Below are positions 47,958 to 59,469 of a DNA stretch of 64,000 nt, piece by piece. Every line of letters begins with the position of its first letter. Position 1 is the first letter of the stretch. The position numbers and the translations under genes are program-made. The stretch comes from Amphirosellinia nigrospora (taxonomy: Eukaryota > Ascomycota > Sordariomycetes > Xylariales > Xylariaceae): assembly GCA_004123355.1 (NCBI GenBank), contig SCHM01000004.1:3628316-3692315 (forward strand). Reading direction: 5' to 3'. Under the pieces are notes generated by a model, which did not search any database, had not been told where the DNA came from, and worked only from the letters and a program-made list of their open reading frames with translations.

Positions 47958-50546
47958 ATGGTACGTGGAGTATCTAAGCATTCAGCTTTTAATAGTAACT
48001 AACGAGCTATCTATCAGGATGCGCAATCATTCTCAATGGGCGGGCGGCCGCATTACCAATTACGAGAGAATAGATTTCAAGACCCTTTTTTTGGCTTGAA
48101 ACAATCAGAATATCGTCCCATCTCAGTGACAACCGAGATTGTGGACACGGACTGGGAAGAAGACGTAGCCAGCGAGATAGAATATGGTGAAGCTAATTCG
48201 CCTCGGGCGAGCATTAACTCGGTATGTGGGATGATGGTATGCGCGTATTGTCTATGACTTCCCTATTAACATGTCTGCTAGACCGGCCAACAAAGCGCAA
48301 CAACATTATCATCATACGACGAGGCACAGACGCCCAGGTCCAGTCGGGCTCGTGAGGCGTATCCCTATGACTTCAGCTCGTCGAGGCCAGTCGAGGGACC
48401 AAGAGGACCACATTTGTTCCGGTCATCCACGACCTCATCCGCCGAATTCGACTACTACCAGGACATACTTTCCTTGTCACCGATAACACCCAAGACAGCT
48501 AAACCGTACGAGGGACTTTCAGCAACCTATCGTTATCGACCGTTGCCTCGTTCTCGAGGCAGCCCTTACCAGTTCACTCATGAGAAGCTAGACCCGATTG
48601 ACTTGGCGGTCTGGTCGCCGCAGAAAGTGGCGCAATGGATGCTTAATGCTGGCATTGATCCACCAGTTGCGGATAAGTTTGTCGAGAATGATATCAACGG
48701 TGCTATCTTGATCACATTAAAATTTGAGGATTTGAGGGAACTCGACATTCAATCATTCGGTGTAAGGACAAAAATATGGGAAGAAATCCACGGCCTCAGA
48801 AACCCGAAGAAGGTGTCCCCAAGACCTGAGACGCCGATCGAAGACGAAGAGAGTAGAGAGGTGAGGAGAGAGAGGCGGAGGGTCGAGAAAGACCAGAATG
48901 ATCAACCAGAGCGCTCTGAGAGCTGTAAGCGCTCCAAGAGTGCTAGACGCAACCACAGCAGGCGGAATCTAGCTCGTGAAGACATTATCTCTCCTCTGGA
49001 GTCGGTTTCTATTGTGGGCATTGAACAAATGATCCCCGAGCCACACCACTGCTCCAAAGGCGAGAACTGCAAAACATACAAGAAGCGACAACGGATGATT
49101 GAGGCATTCAAACATGATCACCCGTTCGTAGACATGGATAAGGGCGGAATCATTCTAGTGGCCGGCGACCCAGGAAATCCCGAGACGGCACCAGCACTCA
49201 ACCGCCCTTCGTCAACCGAGGCATTGCGGCCCATGTCTGATGCTGTACCGTCGGTAGTGGCCTCGTCGGACATCCTTGGCCCTGGTATGGCTCCCTTACA
49301 ATATCTGCAAGAAGCCGCACTTCGCAATCTGCATATGCGGGACCCGCAAGATAACGTCCGACAGTTCCTAGACTTTCAGCGTGAGGAATAGAGTGTAAAC
49401 ACGGGCGAGGTCCCGCCAACACCTCCATTTGAGCTATATGGCGGGCGAGCACCGCACGGCGGTTTACGAGCTCTGCCAAAACTATCGATCCCGGGGCAGC
49501 AACAGGTAGCGCAGAGGCAACCATCGAGATTGCAGGAAGAATTCGTTCCCTATCGCATGGACAGAGCTGAGGCCTTATCCCCTGACTTGACTACACCTGT
49601 TGCCCTTACCGCTTCGGCACCCCCTTTTCGGACATGGATGTACCCATCACAGCCGTACCCTTAGGCCCAGTGGCCCGGGATGCATCGCAGTCGGTTCCCC
49701 CGGATATGGGTTACCGGGCCGCGCCCCTCTCGCGGTCCCGTGCCTCGCATCGTCCATCTCTTCAAATCATGGACCCATTGAGGGAAGACGTATGCACACC
49801 GGCAACCCCTCAAATCTACAACTCCGTTTCCAGTCCTCGTCGACGGCCGTCCCTCTCGCCCAAGTCCTCCTCACCCACCAAGCCAGGTTCTCCCCCTAAG
49901 ATCCCCGCGTCCACAAAACCCCCTTCAGGCACCACCACGGGCGAATTTCCCATGGTCACAACCCCAACACCTCGCAGGCCACGCTGGCGCGGCAGATAAT
50001 GCCGAAGGGGTCACTTACCAGGGGCCGGTCAAGAAGCGAAAGACCCGGATGCTCCGCCACGAGTGGCACGACCAGTTCGCGATACTCAAGGGCACAAGGC
50101 TAGCTCTGCACAAGGATGCCGATACGCGCGACAAGACGCTCGAGTACATTGACATCGACGACTACGCAATCGCATGCTCGTCTCTGTCAACTACCTCGAA
50201 GCTCAACGCCGCCTTCAAAGCTATGAACATCACGCGCGGCCACAAGAAGTCGAACTCGACATCCTCAGACGATATTGCAGCTTTCAGCTTCCAGTTGATC
50301 CCCCAGGAGGTTGAGGGCAGTAAGCGTGGCGTCGCGAGCCGCTTGCGTAAGAGAGAGTCTCAGAGCATCTCGGGACCAGTCACCGGTGGCCTTGACGGCA
50401 GCTTCAATGGCACGGGCAAGACCCACCATTTCGCCGTCCGCAGCCGCGACGAGCGCATCGATTGGATGCGGGAGCTTATGCTCGCCAAGGCCCTAAAGCA
50501 GAAGGGTGAGGGGTTCGAGGTCAGCGTTAATGGAAACATGATCTAA
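47958..50546 (+). CDS. SAM and PH domain protein (Boi-like, without SH3)
   Basis: The first exon is only the start codon (47958-47960), followed by an intron to 48017 (GTACGT, branch TAACTAAC). Exon 2 is 48018-48221, then an intron to 48281, then exon 3. A SAM domain lies near residues 175-240 (LAVWSPQKVAQWMLNAGID, FGVRTKIWEEIHGLR). A charged linker and a Pro/Ser-rich region follow. The C-terminal PH domain starts TRMLRHEWHDQFAILKGTRL and ends HHFAVRSRDERIDWMRELM. Yeast Boi proteins with SAM and PH domains act in polarity and exocytosis, so a cortical scaffold role is a reasonable inference. Shifts at 49658-49660, 49977-49978 and 50007-50010 each fit one missing base (824 residues in total). 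An in-frame TAG at 49389-49391 is not explained that way. Confidence 0.82.
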
Positions 50547-52568
50547 AACCACCCCTTCTTTCCCTATCCCCCATCTCCTCTCTTACTTACACGCCACAAA
50601 GCATAATATAGTCTCTATCAAAATTCGTATCGTTACATCATCTATCTAGTCACTCTCTACTCTACACAGTCATATTCCAGTCTTTTGTTGTCACGAATTT
50701 CCTTCAAGTCTTGTCTATCTCTCTTTTATTTTCTTCACGTTTAATTTGGAGCATCCACTTTGATATCCCTTTGATTTTTACGCAAAGAACGCAGCGAGCC
50801 ACCTATCATGATTTTTTCCCTTTTTCTAGTTTTATCGTCTTGACGACCGATAATGATGATTAGGAGGGGGAGGATAAACAAATTGGGTACGGAAAACGAA
50901 GCATGTGGAAAACGAAACGGATTGATGAATGGACTGGTTGATTGGGATGTCGTTGCTATGCCACCACATTCTTTGGTATTTTATATATACTTCAGGTAGT
51001 GAGGTTTAAACATATTCAGCAATGATTAGCGTTGATTTTTACTGTTAGGAATAGGAGCATGAAGAATGACACATTAACATATATTACGTTAAATACCCGC
51101 ACGCTCTCGCCCTATTGTGACGTATCTTAATTAAGGCACAAGGTACTCAAGCAATAAACTTGGTATAAATAGCGCTTTGCGGCTGTATATACTTTTCAGT
51201 AGCTAAGCTTATCGTGCCCAATTAAAACATCTTTCTGATGGATCATTGAGAGCATTAGTTCTCGTATTTGGAGTCCGCAGTGGCAAATAACCAATAAACC
51301 AGCTAGTTCGATAGTGTATGCCTCATTACGCTCTGTGACCTCCTAGCCCAATTTTATTAGATGGTCTTCACTCACACTTCGTTGTATTAGCACCCTTGTA
51401 AATGCGAATCAACTAGCCTGTGGTATAATATTAAAGTGTATCCCAAACAAGGCGAGTGATGATCGTAGCTAAGGTTCAAATTAATTTCTTTCCCACGAAG
51501 AGGAAGTTTTCTTCTCATACTGGTAGATAACCTAGCATGAGTAGATACACATAGCAAGTTGTACGACGAACTGCAAGGTTGTAGGATCACAATGATGAAT
51601 TGACGACTTGGAGAGTAGATGGTAAATAACAACCATAACTTTGGCTGATAGGCTGATACCATTTCGAGAAGCATGATATTATGAATTAACACGCAAGTTT
51701 ATAGTGATCATCTTCATCCCCTTAGAACTTCCCTTATATATCATATTTAATAACGGCGTATGGAATATACTACGTACGTTAAGCATCAACCTTTTTGTCC
51801 TAATATGCACGACTTCAGTGACAGAGTGAGAAACTGTATGACGGCTATCGTATCTAATATAGTATGGCATAAGACACGATGTCCAGGGGGCGAATACGAA
51901 GGCCGGTGGCAATATTACTCGATTTTATTTCATTTTATTAGCCATTTCTCCATCTTCAAGATGTAAGGCTACAACAAATAACTTTATATGACATAACAAA
52001 CAAACACTACTAAGTTTCCGAATAAAATGCTCCAGTCTGGCAGACAAGAAGCTTTGAGAAACTTGGCTAATTTCTAATTATGATCTCACCAGCCCGAGAA
52101 CGTGTCCGCTTTCAATCACACTGGGAGACGGTCATCGTATATTGACCCAATGTATGGCTAACGAACTAGGCTTTTTGTACGATAATGGATGTTTTGATCA
52201 TGTTGAATGAAGTCATATTTACTCCTCGATACAGTCAATAATATTGCATCCTACTAGCACTAGCGTACGCCCAAACCTAAACCTCATCGAGGTACGAATT
52301 TGCAGCCTTAGTGAAAATCGGACTAATAATCGTAGGCGCATAGGCGCCCAGTTAAGATGGTTCTGACTAGGCCTAAGACTTCTTCGTCTTACAGACAAAG
52401 GTAATGGGTGAATGATGCGGACAGTAGATACGTAACTTAGAGCACAAATTTACAGTTTTGTATATATCACACCAGCTCGCCTATTCTATATCACGAACAG
52501 GGCTCACCTGATTATCTTACAGTTAGTGTAAATCTCGTCTTATTTTTGTTTCTTCTTCCTCTTCCTCT
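50547..52568. other. AT-rich intergenic, convergent 3' ends
   Basis: About 2 kb of AT-rich sequence. Only short frames are present and no gene or structured RNA was recognised. Confidence 0.5.
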
Positions 52569-53582
52569 TCACTTGAAGCCGTCTCGTCCTTTGGGCAAAG
52601 CTACGTTTTCCACCTTCTCCCAGTCAATCGTCTCCCACCACTGCTGGATATACTCTCCCTTGCCTGCGACACCGTAATCCGTGAGCCAGACGTGTTCCCA
52701 CGTGTTCAGGCACAGCAGCGGGATGACGTCGGTCCCCCGGGAGCCTGGGGTTGAAGCGACCGCTACTGTTGCCAGCACCGGCCTGCGTGCGGTCCATGAA
52801 GGCGCTCACGGTGTTCTTTTCGGCGGATTCTGTGTTCCAATCGACGCTCTGGCGCCGCCAATGCGCCGCCGTGTAGGGCGTCCCGGCTAGGTATGTGATC
52901 AGGATGCGGAAGTCCGATGTGTTTGCGTTCTTGACCAGCCACACGAAGCCAGGCCCGAACATGCCTAGCGCGGTGGTCAGGAACTCGCGCCGCAGCGTCT
53001 CGATGGAGCTGAAATGCAGCTCTAGCTCTCGCTTCAGCTTGGGTGAGATTCGTTCCTCGGATGGCTCGATCTCGAACTGTGGCGGCGCAGGATCAGCCCC
53101 TCCTTCTGTCTCCGGGACTTCTGTTTGGTTCGTAGAAGGCGCCGGTGTTCTGTGCTGGTACAGATTTTGCAGATTCACTAGCTGGCGAAAGAAGAAGTGG
53201 TTGTTGTGTGCCATTGAGGCATAGTTGAAGAGGGCCGCTTGAGCGGGGTCGCGCGCCGTACTTTTGAGGATGGTCAAGGGGCTCTGATGCTCGTAATCAG
53301 TTCCTATTCAGGATGGCAAGTCAGCCCAGCTGCACATGGGGATGGATGGCGACGGTGACAACTGAGGAATCCTACCGCCGTCATTATGTTCAGCTTGTCG
53401 ACGACGTGCTGCATGTATTCGGACCAGGCGGTCGCGTAACCGACCGGGCTCAGCAGCCCAGGTACGGCATTGTCTTGTCTAAATTGATCAAGTATGGGGA
53501 TGCTGTGCTCGGAGCGGGTGAAGAGCCTCGTCCGCCGCAATAAGGCGCCAGCCTGCGGTATCCTTAATCTGGGCCGTAACAT
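52569..53582 (-). CDS. rsm26: mitochondrial small-subunit ribosomal protein of the SOD fold (Rsm26-like)
   Basis: Mitochondrial 37S ribosome protein related to Fe/Mn superoxide dismutase but used structurally. The basic N terminus ([20 protein letters not shown]) suits a mitochondrial presequence. The SOD-like core has [47 protein letters not shown], then [17 protein letters not shown] and [16 protein letters not shown]. The metal ligands of true SODs are not all retained. One intron ends at 53304; the donor is either GTAGGA at 53375, which would need one extra base, or GTTGTC about 13 bases further, which keeps the frame. A shift at 52734-52738 (C5 on plus) is best explained by one extra base, the opposite sense to most others here. 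Paralogue assignment (Rsm26 versus Mrp1) is tentative. Confidence 0.83.
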
Positions 53583-54131
53583 TGTGATGTGTGGTGGTGT
53601 CGCCAGACCGAGATGCTATAGTGATCGTCGACCTATACTTTTTTGCTAGCTGCCAAGCGCAATTGAGAGCTGCATTGTGCTGATTGGCTGGCATGTTAGT
53701 CAGCTGGAATATTGGTTTCGCCGTCCTAGGTCTAGGTTTCGTGGGTCCACTTTTAACCCATTAGCTTAGGTAGGTACCTAAACCTTTTTGTTAAACAAGA
53801 TCATGATCAATTCCACAAGATTCAGCAACCCAAAGGACCCTATATCAAAGCAGACAAGGCAAGTAGAGCTTTTCGGACAGGCAACCGTCAGGAATAATGA
53901 ATTGAGAGCCCATCATTTTCTAAGGGGTTGTAAAAAATACAGATTTAGATGTATCTGTTGGTTGCCTCGCCGATGATGATACATATTTCGGCCCGCCGTA
54001 CATATAATGTACCTAGCCGTCATATCTCTCGATTGCCTTATTTCGGGGCGTTTTACCTGGGAAGACCTGTCATGGGCCAGAGACAAGAGATTAGCCACCG
54101 TAACCACTACACGCACTGACGTAATAACGCA
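53583..54131. other. intergenic region
   Basis: About 550 bases: the rsm26 promoter and the 3' flank of the membrane-anchored gene. It contains TTAGGTAGGTACCTAA at 53766-53781. No gene was seen. Confidence 0.5.
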
Positions 54132-55442
54132 CTATACTGGGTGTTTCCACGCTTGATAGGCAATCCAGGTTTGTACCGAGCTCAAGATTAAAGCGAGGAC
54201 ACCCAGTAATACTGCAAAGGCTACGCCTATCAGGGTCGCTAGCATCACTGCCAGATATATGTTAGCAGTTGATCCATTATAATATCGCCTCGATCTAGTA
54301 GCCCCTGGGCTATATTGTCCGTATTACAGTCGCTCTTAAGGGCCATGATGAGAATCGGCTGAGGTGACTCACTATATCTTGCACCACTTCGCCTTTGGAC
54401 CTGCTTTTCCAGCCACGTCCGCGGCTGGGGACTTTGTAATTCTCGAAACAGCTCTTCAAGCTGATCTGCAAAGTATATATACGAGATGATCTCTTCTCCA
54501 GGGTTACACACGGTGCTAAGTTCGAACTTCTCAATCTCGGGATCAAAGGAGTAATCTCTATCAGAGATGAGGGATCTCAGCAATCTTCTGGACTTCGCGT
54601 CGCTAAGGGGAAAAGAATACGTTGGGTTGAGTCCAGAACTTCTAATAATAACTGCCTGGGGAGTAGGTTTCTGCAATAGGTTAGATTACTTGGTCTGTGT
54701 GTGAATGGCTGACTGCATACAAACTCGAGTCCTTTTTTGCTCGTAGGTTTTCTTTGAGGAATGAGGCATAATGAAATACCTGAAGCTCGTTACGCCGAAG
54801 ATCGAGACGCAAATGATCTCTGATGTCGTGTGTCGGACAGAACGTCAAGTTGAGGTGCTTCTTCAGCTTGGTAGCCCTTAGTTGAGCCTTTCTTGCGTAG
54901 AGAACCTCATTCTGGCCGTACCGACTTGACCAAACCGGGTGGTTTTGAATAGTAAATAGATCTTGTAGATATTTGTTCAGGGGAACCTGATGATCCCATG
55001 AAGGCCTCGAATTCCCTTCCTCTAATCGCCCAGGTGAATAGTGCATGTTAGAACAGTCTATCATACAAACGATTTTTACAATTAGTGCTGTTGCGTCCAT
55101 GAGAAGATTGTGATCCATGGGTGCTGACGAGGAGGCCGAGATAAGATGGGAGAATTCAGCACGTGTAAGTTCCGGACGATTTGTGAGTAGCGATATAGCT
55201 TTCCATATGTCTCCATGAGTTTTAAAGGGGCAACCCTCGAGAGGTAATTCATCGTGATAGTCAAGTACGAGTACCTTGTAGAATTGCAAGTACCGTTTTA
55301 CTCGAGAGATATGGGATAGACAGGTGGTGGATCGGCATCTTGTATCACCCTTACAGGTGTCACAGCCCTGCCACGACCACAATACCTCCCCCACGCCGAC
55401 GGCGACTCTGTCATCAAACTTGTCGATAGAAATATCAGCCAT
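54132..55442 (-). CDS. fungal protein of unknown function with C-terminal membrane anchor
   Basis: I recognise this as a Pezizomycotina family without an assigned function. The ATG at 55442 begins MADISIDKFDDRV. A helical N-terminal half contains a Cys-rich stretch (GCDTCKGDTRCRSTTC). The conserved block LNLTFCPTHDIRDHLRLDL leads to ELQVFHYASFLKENLR, and the region LEKQVQRRSGARY immediately precedes the anchor. A C-terminal hydrophobic helix (MLATLIGVAFAVLLGVLALI) follows, with the aromatic tail QTWIAYQAWKHPV. Two introns: one of 50-75 bases around 54724-54651 with ambiguous borders, and 54372-54248 (GTGAGT, branch TGCTAAC, GGCAG), which must be removed to reach the helix. It is divergent from the protease/zinc-finger gene across only 298 bases, suggesting co-regulation. 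No toxin or enzyme motif is visible. Confidence 0.72.
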
Positions 55443-55740
55443 GAGTTTGCATACAAGTGAATATCACAATTCGATACGTTTCATGCAAGTGTAAGCTCTC
55501 CAAATTCATTGAGGGCGGGTTTTAATAACAGCGAGGTGGCTGAGCTGGACTTTGCTGACGCCCCAAGGAACGCCTCACATTCTGCCTGGCGGAGGCCTAC
55601 TGCTCTAAAGATGATGATACGGTGCCGCCTGACCATTCTTTTACAGTTATGTTTGAAATCATTTCACCAATACTAGGTGCCTTTCAAACACGCAGTTCTG
55701 TCTTTTAGTCTTGTGTAGCAATAGTACCACGTTCTTGACA
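55443..55740. promoter_or_regulatory. shared divergent promoter (298 bases)
   Basis: The only space between the start codons of the membrane-anchored gene (-) and the protease/zinc-finger gene (+). Its shortness implies overlapping regulatory sequence. I see no clear palindromic factor site; co-expression is an inference from geometry. Confidence 0.6.
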
Positions 55741-58577
55741 ATGATTGAGGTTAAAGCTAGCCTTCCAGAATCATCCTCAGTCACCACATTCCTCCGCTCA
55801 AACTTGCCCGGGTCTCGCGTTCGAGCGAAGCTTGCGACGTTCGGAAAAGAGGCAAGACTCCATCATATGCCCCAAATAGCAGAAACAACGGCAGTACAGA
55901 CCATTGATGATCCAAAGGATCTAGCAGCTGAAGTTGATGCTGCGTGCGCATCTAGTCAGAATGGGACTGATTCGGGTTATGGAACCGCGCCTTTCGACTG
56001 CGATGCAACTAGGCCGACTGGGCTGGCCGGAACAACTCTCACCTTCTCTCGCAAGCCAGTCCCACAGCAATTTCTAAATCGTCTGCTTGACTTACGAGCC
56101 TTGTTCACCGAATCTCTACTCGACACCGTTTCTGCGAAACAGAGGCCAACAAAAGGCGCGTCGATGAAACTGAAGTATGCAGATCACGACGACAGCCTCT
56201 ACCTCGTGATACAGTGTGACAAGCGCGACAAGAAGAGGATGCGAAAATTCTTCGCCCAGAGCCACGTAAAAGAGATGATCGGGGACGACATTACTATTCA
56301 CATAACAACTGGACTTCGGCAGCTCGCGACACAGGAGCTCAAAGTGTATGGTGTAACTCCTGGAATAGCCTCGTGCGGTACTCTGATTAGAATCGAAGGC
56401 GCCCACGGGTCAAGCATGGCAACTCTTGGTGGTGTGATTGCTGTCATGAAAGAAGGCCGTAGGGTTCAATACGGTCTGACTGCTGGTCATGTTTTGACTC
56501 GATTAGTTCACCATTCGAATAGTCCATCGCGTTCCTGTTGCAGCGACATGGAAAACGGATCAAACACCTCCTATGACAGCGATGGCTCTCCTGATTTCTC
56601 TGACGATGATGGGTCTGAGGTATTTCCCGGAGGAGCTCATTATGATCTGACAAGCTGGGCTGCTTTACAACTGGGATCACAGATAGGTAATATCACGGAG
56701 CATTCATTCCAGTCGACATGCCCATCGACGAACCATGACTGGGCCTCATCGAACCCCATCCAAACCAGTCCTTCTCCAATCTCTTACACATTGTCGCATC
56801 TGAACCCGATAAGCATAGCCATTTCGCAGAGTTAACAATCAAGCCAACTCCAATTCAATCACCGGTCAACGTGATCATCCCGACTTCGAGAGGGAACCAG
56901 AGAGGAACACTTACCTCAAGCACATCCAATCTTCTGGTAGCCCTAGGCCGCGAGTTTGTCGAGACTCACGATGTTGTGTTGGATACTGGATTCTGTAAGA
57001 TTTAACACGCCTCCTAATTAACCCTAATAATTGTTGAGGCTAAATAACCTATAGCTATGAAACCCGGGGATTCGGGGTCTTGGGTCATCCACGAGACAAC
57101 GGGCGAAGTGTATGGCCATGTCGTATCTACGGACATGTTTGGGGAGATTTATGTTATGCCCTTTAGCCATACACTACGAGACATCCAAACACACCTGCAT
57201 GCCGATCATGTTGGTCTGCCTCAAGAGTCCGGGAGGGCAATTATATCAAATGCTGTTGATAATCAGCAGATGGAGGAGCCACGTCGGTGGCTGGTTACGC
57301 TCCCTCAATCTATCAAGTTTCCAGCCAGAACACAAGATATCGAAGGATTGCCGAAAGATCCGGGCCTGGACGTTTCCGAACCCAGGCGGACAACACATCC
57401 TCGCCAAAAGTTCCTCATATATACCCAAGAATTGAAGGTTTGCAAGTGCCCGCTGGCTCACAGATTGGAAAGGCGATTCATGTGCGACCGAAATATCACA
57501 GGGTGTCCTGTGATCAGTGTGACGACTACCCGAAGGCTTCCGTGGTCAACATGAGCTCCAACGACACAAAGACGCCGAACACCAACAGGCGGTAAAGAAA
57601 TTCATCTGTGTACACCCTAGTACTAAAGGACTCAGACCCAACATCAATATAATCCATCCATTAGAGAAGTGCAGGGCTTGTAAGGAAGGTAGGAGATACG
57701 GCTCCTATTACAACGCTGCCGCTCACTTGCGCTGGACACATTTCCGGGAGAAATCGTCACGGCCAAAAGGACAGCAAGACGCTGCCGCTCACTTGCGCCG
57801 GATCCTGGGGAAAGCGTCACGACCGAAAAGGAAGCAAGCCGTTATTACAGCTTCTGGAAACTGGCCGCCAATACCAGAGTTGAAAGGCTGGATAAAGGAA
57901 GTATGGGTTGATGACATGGACTCAACAACGCTAAGTGGCGGAAAAGAAAACAATGCGACAATGGAAACAGAGGGTTTAGAGCACGAAACCACTGATAATG
58001 ACAGAGACAGAGACAGAGACAGAGATAGAGACAGCGAGCCGGAGCCGGGGAGCCCGTTTGGCGTGAATACACTGAAAACTCTTGGTAGTGTGTCACCACC
58101 TGCAAGTAAAACCCGATCATTTCCCACATCCGACAATCTCCGGGTCAATTTTTCATCCTCGCCGCCCTCGAGAGGTGTGCTTAAACATCCAGAGCACCGC
58201 TTTATGACTCGGGAATCGGTTCAACTTCTAGTACCTACACTGTTTCAAGCAGTAGTCGTAAATTCACGCCTGGTTGTAGTGTTGCAAGCAGCAATATCGG
58301 TTCTCTCTGTCTTACTGAGGTTGCCGAAGCTATCGACCACTGGAGAAACGAGTGCCAAGAAAATGAGAACGAGCAAACCGAGACCATCAGAAAGAACGAA
58401 GACGCGACGGCAATTTATCGGGATGTGATTGAGCGCAACAAGATAGTGCAATCCCAAGTGGAGAGAAAGGGAAACCGAATGGAAAAACAAGATGCGACAC
58501 TTGAAATGGCAAACTCAAAAAATAGCGACTTAGAGTCCGATCTGTCTGAATTGAAGGACAGATACGACCCCTGGTAA
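55741..58577 (+). CDS. trypsin-like serine protease / C2H2 zinc finger / coiled-coil fusion
   Basis: A predicted fusion of about 926 residues. The first 200 residues are unassigned. A chymotrypsin-fold protease follows with a visible triad: His250 in YGLTAGHVL, Asp333 in NHDWALIE, and the Ser in KPGDSGSWVI (codon at 57072), reached after an intron (56995-57054, GTAAGA/ATAG). An acidic Ser/Asp insert separates His and Asp. Downstream is a fungal zinc-finger module: CDQCDDYPKGFRGQHELQRH with a following H, then CRACKEGRRYGSYYNAAAHL with WTH. A (DR)n tract and a charged C-terminal coiled coil ending DRYDPW complete it. Shifts at 56744-56745, 57535-57536, 58218-58219, and one somewhere between 57060 and 57500, each fit one missing base; the sum is then exactly 927 codons. 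It could alternatively be two adjacent genes, as that third site is not localised. Confidence 0.72.
57713..57838 (+). repeat. coding tandem duplication (66 + 60 bp) in the zinc-finger region
   Basis: Two adjacent direct copies, 57713-57778 and 57779-57838, share identical first 20 bases and similar ends (AAAAGGACAGCAAG versus AAAAGGAAGCAAG). Both are in frame and both encode AAAHLR and SRPK. The first copy supplies the terminal His of the second finger (WTH); the second copy has lost it (RIL). Confidence 0.88.
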
Positions 58578-59469
58578 GCTTTGCAAGAAAGGTATTTTAG
58601 AGGTACATCGGTCACCTCCGTGAGTTCTAGCGAGGGCTCATAAAGCCTCGGGCGTCAGACAAACTCAAAGCCACAGGTTCGGAACACTAAATATGATCGA
58701 TCGGGCTTGGTTTTATATAACTCAAGACGAGTTATCGTCACTTGACACTTCTTAGCGAACAAGCGAGTAGGGCTCGGAGCTGCTCGGCCAGACGACAGAC
58801 GGAACATTCCACGCACAAGGACTTAGAAGAAAAAAATCCCAAAAAATATCACAGGGCACCTTCGAACGCTTATGAAACGAGTGGCTTCAGGATTTGCAGC
58901 TATTACTCCACACGAAGAAGACCGAAGTGATGCTGAGCTGCCTGGTTGCCTTTATGATTTCGAAATAGTATAAAATTAAGTTTTCTAGTTATATACATTG
59001 ACGAACATGATATGATTCTTAAATTATAGCACAAAGTCAGTTTTTGATAATTTCACCTCAACTTTAGGCAAATAAAATATGATTGGTGCAAGACTGCTAG
59101 GGACTTCATATGAGCAAGAGCAATGCGAAGGGGATTATCTTACTTGATAGGGGTGTTACCAGTGGTAGACATATACATTTATCGTCAAGGACAACTGATT
59201 GATGAAAGTAGCTTATATTATTCAATTTAACCTTACATCATACTGATGAGCCCTATAGACTTTCACAATAACTTGGGGTATGTGTACAAAATTCCTGCGC
59301 CGTCCGATGCAGCCGTGAAAGTGCAACCCTAGAAGGAAGAGAATACCAAACAAGAATGAATGAAACATGGTCAGAGACTAGATTACCGCCGAATGTGTCG
59401 TGATCATACATTATTATCGTCAAATGTCCTAGTATTGTTGTTGTTCCAGATCGCAAGCTGGTGTTTTAA
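58578..59469. other. intergenic, convergent 3' ends
   Basis: About 890 AT-rich bases between convergent genes. No gene or RNA was recognised. Confidence 0.5.

Noticed and set aside
54651-54724. Counting the first intron of the membrane-anchored gene as another frameshift
   Set aside because: One donor/acceptor choice needs an extra base, but another (GTTTGT to GGCAG) stays in frame, so no error need be assumed.
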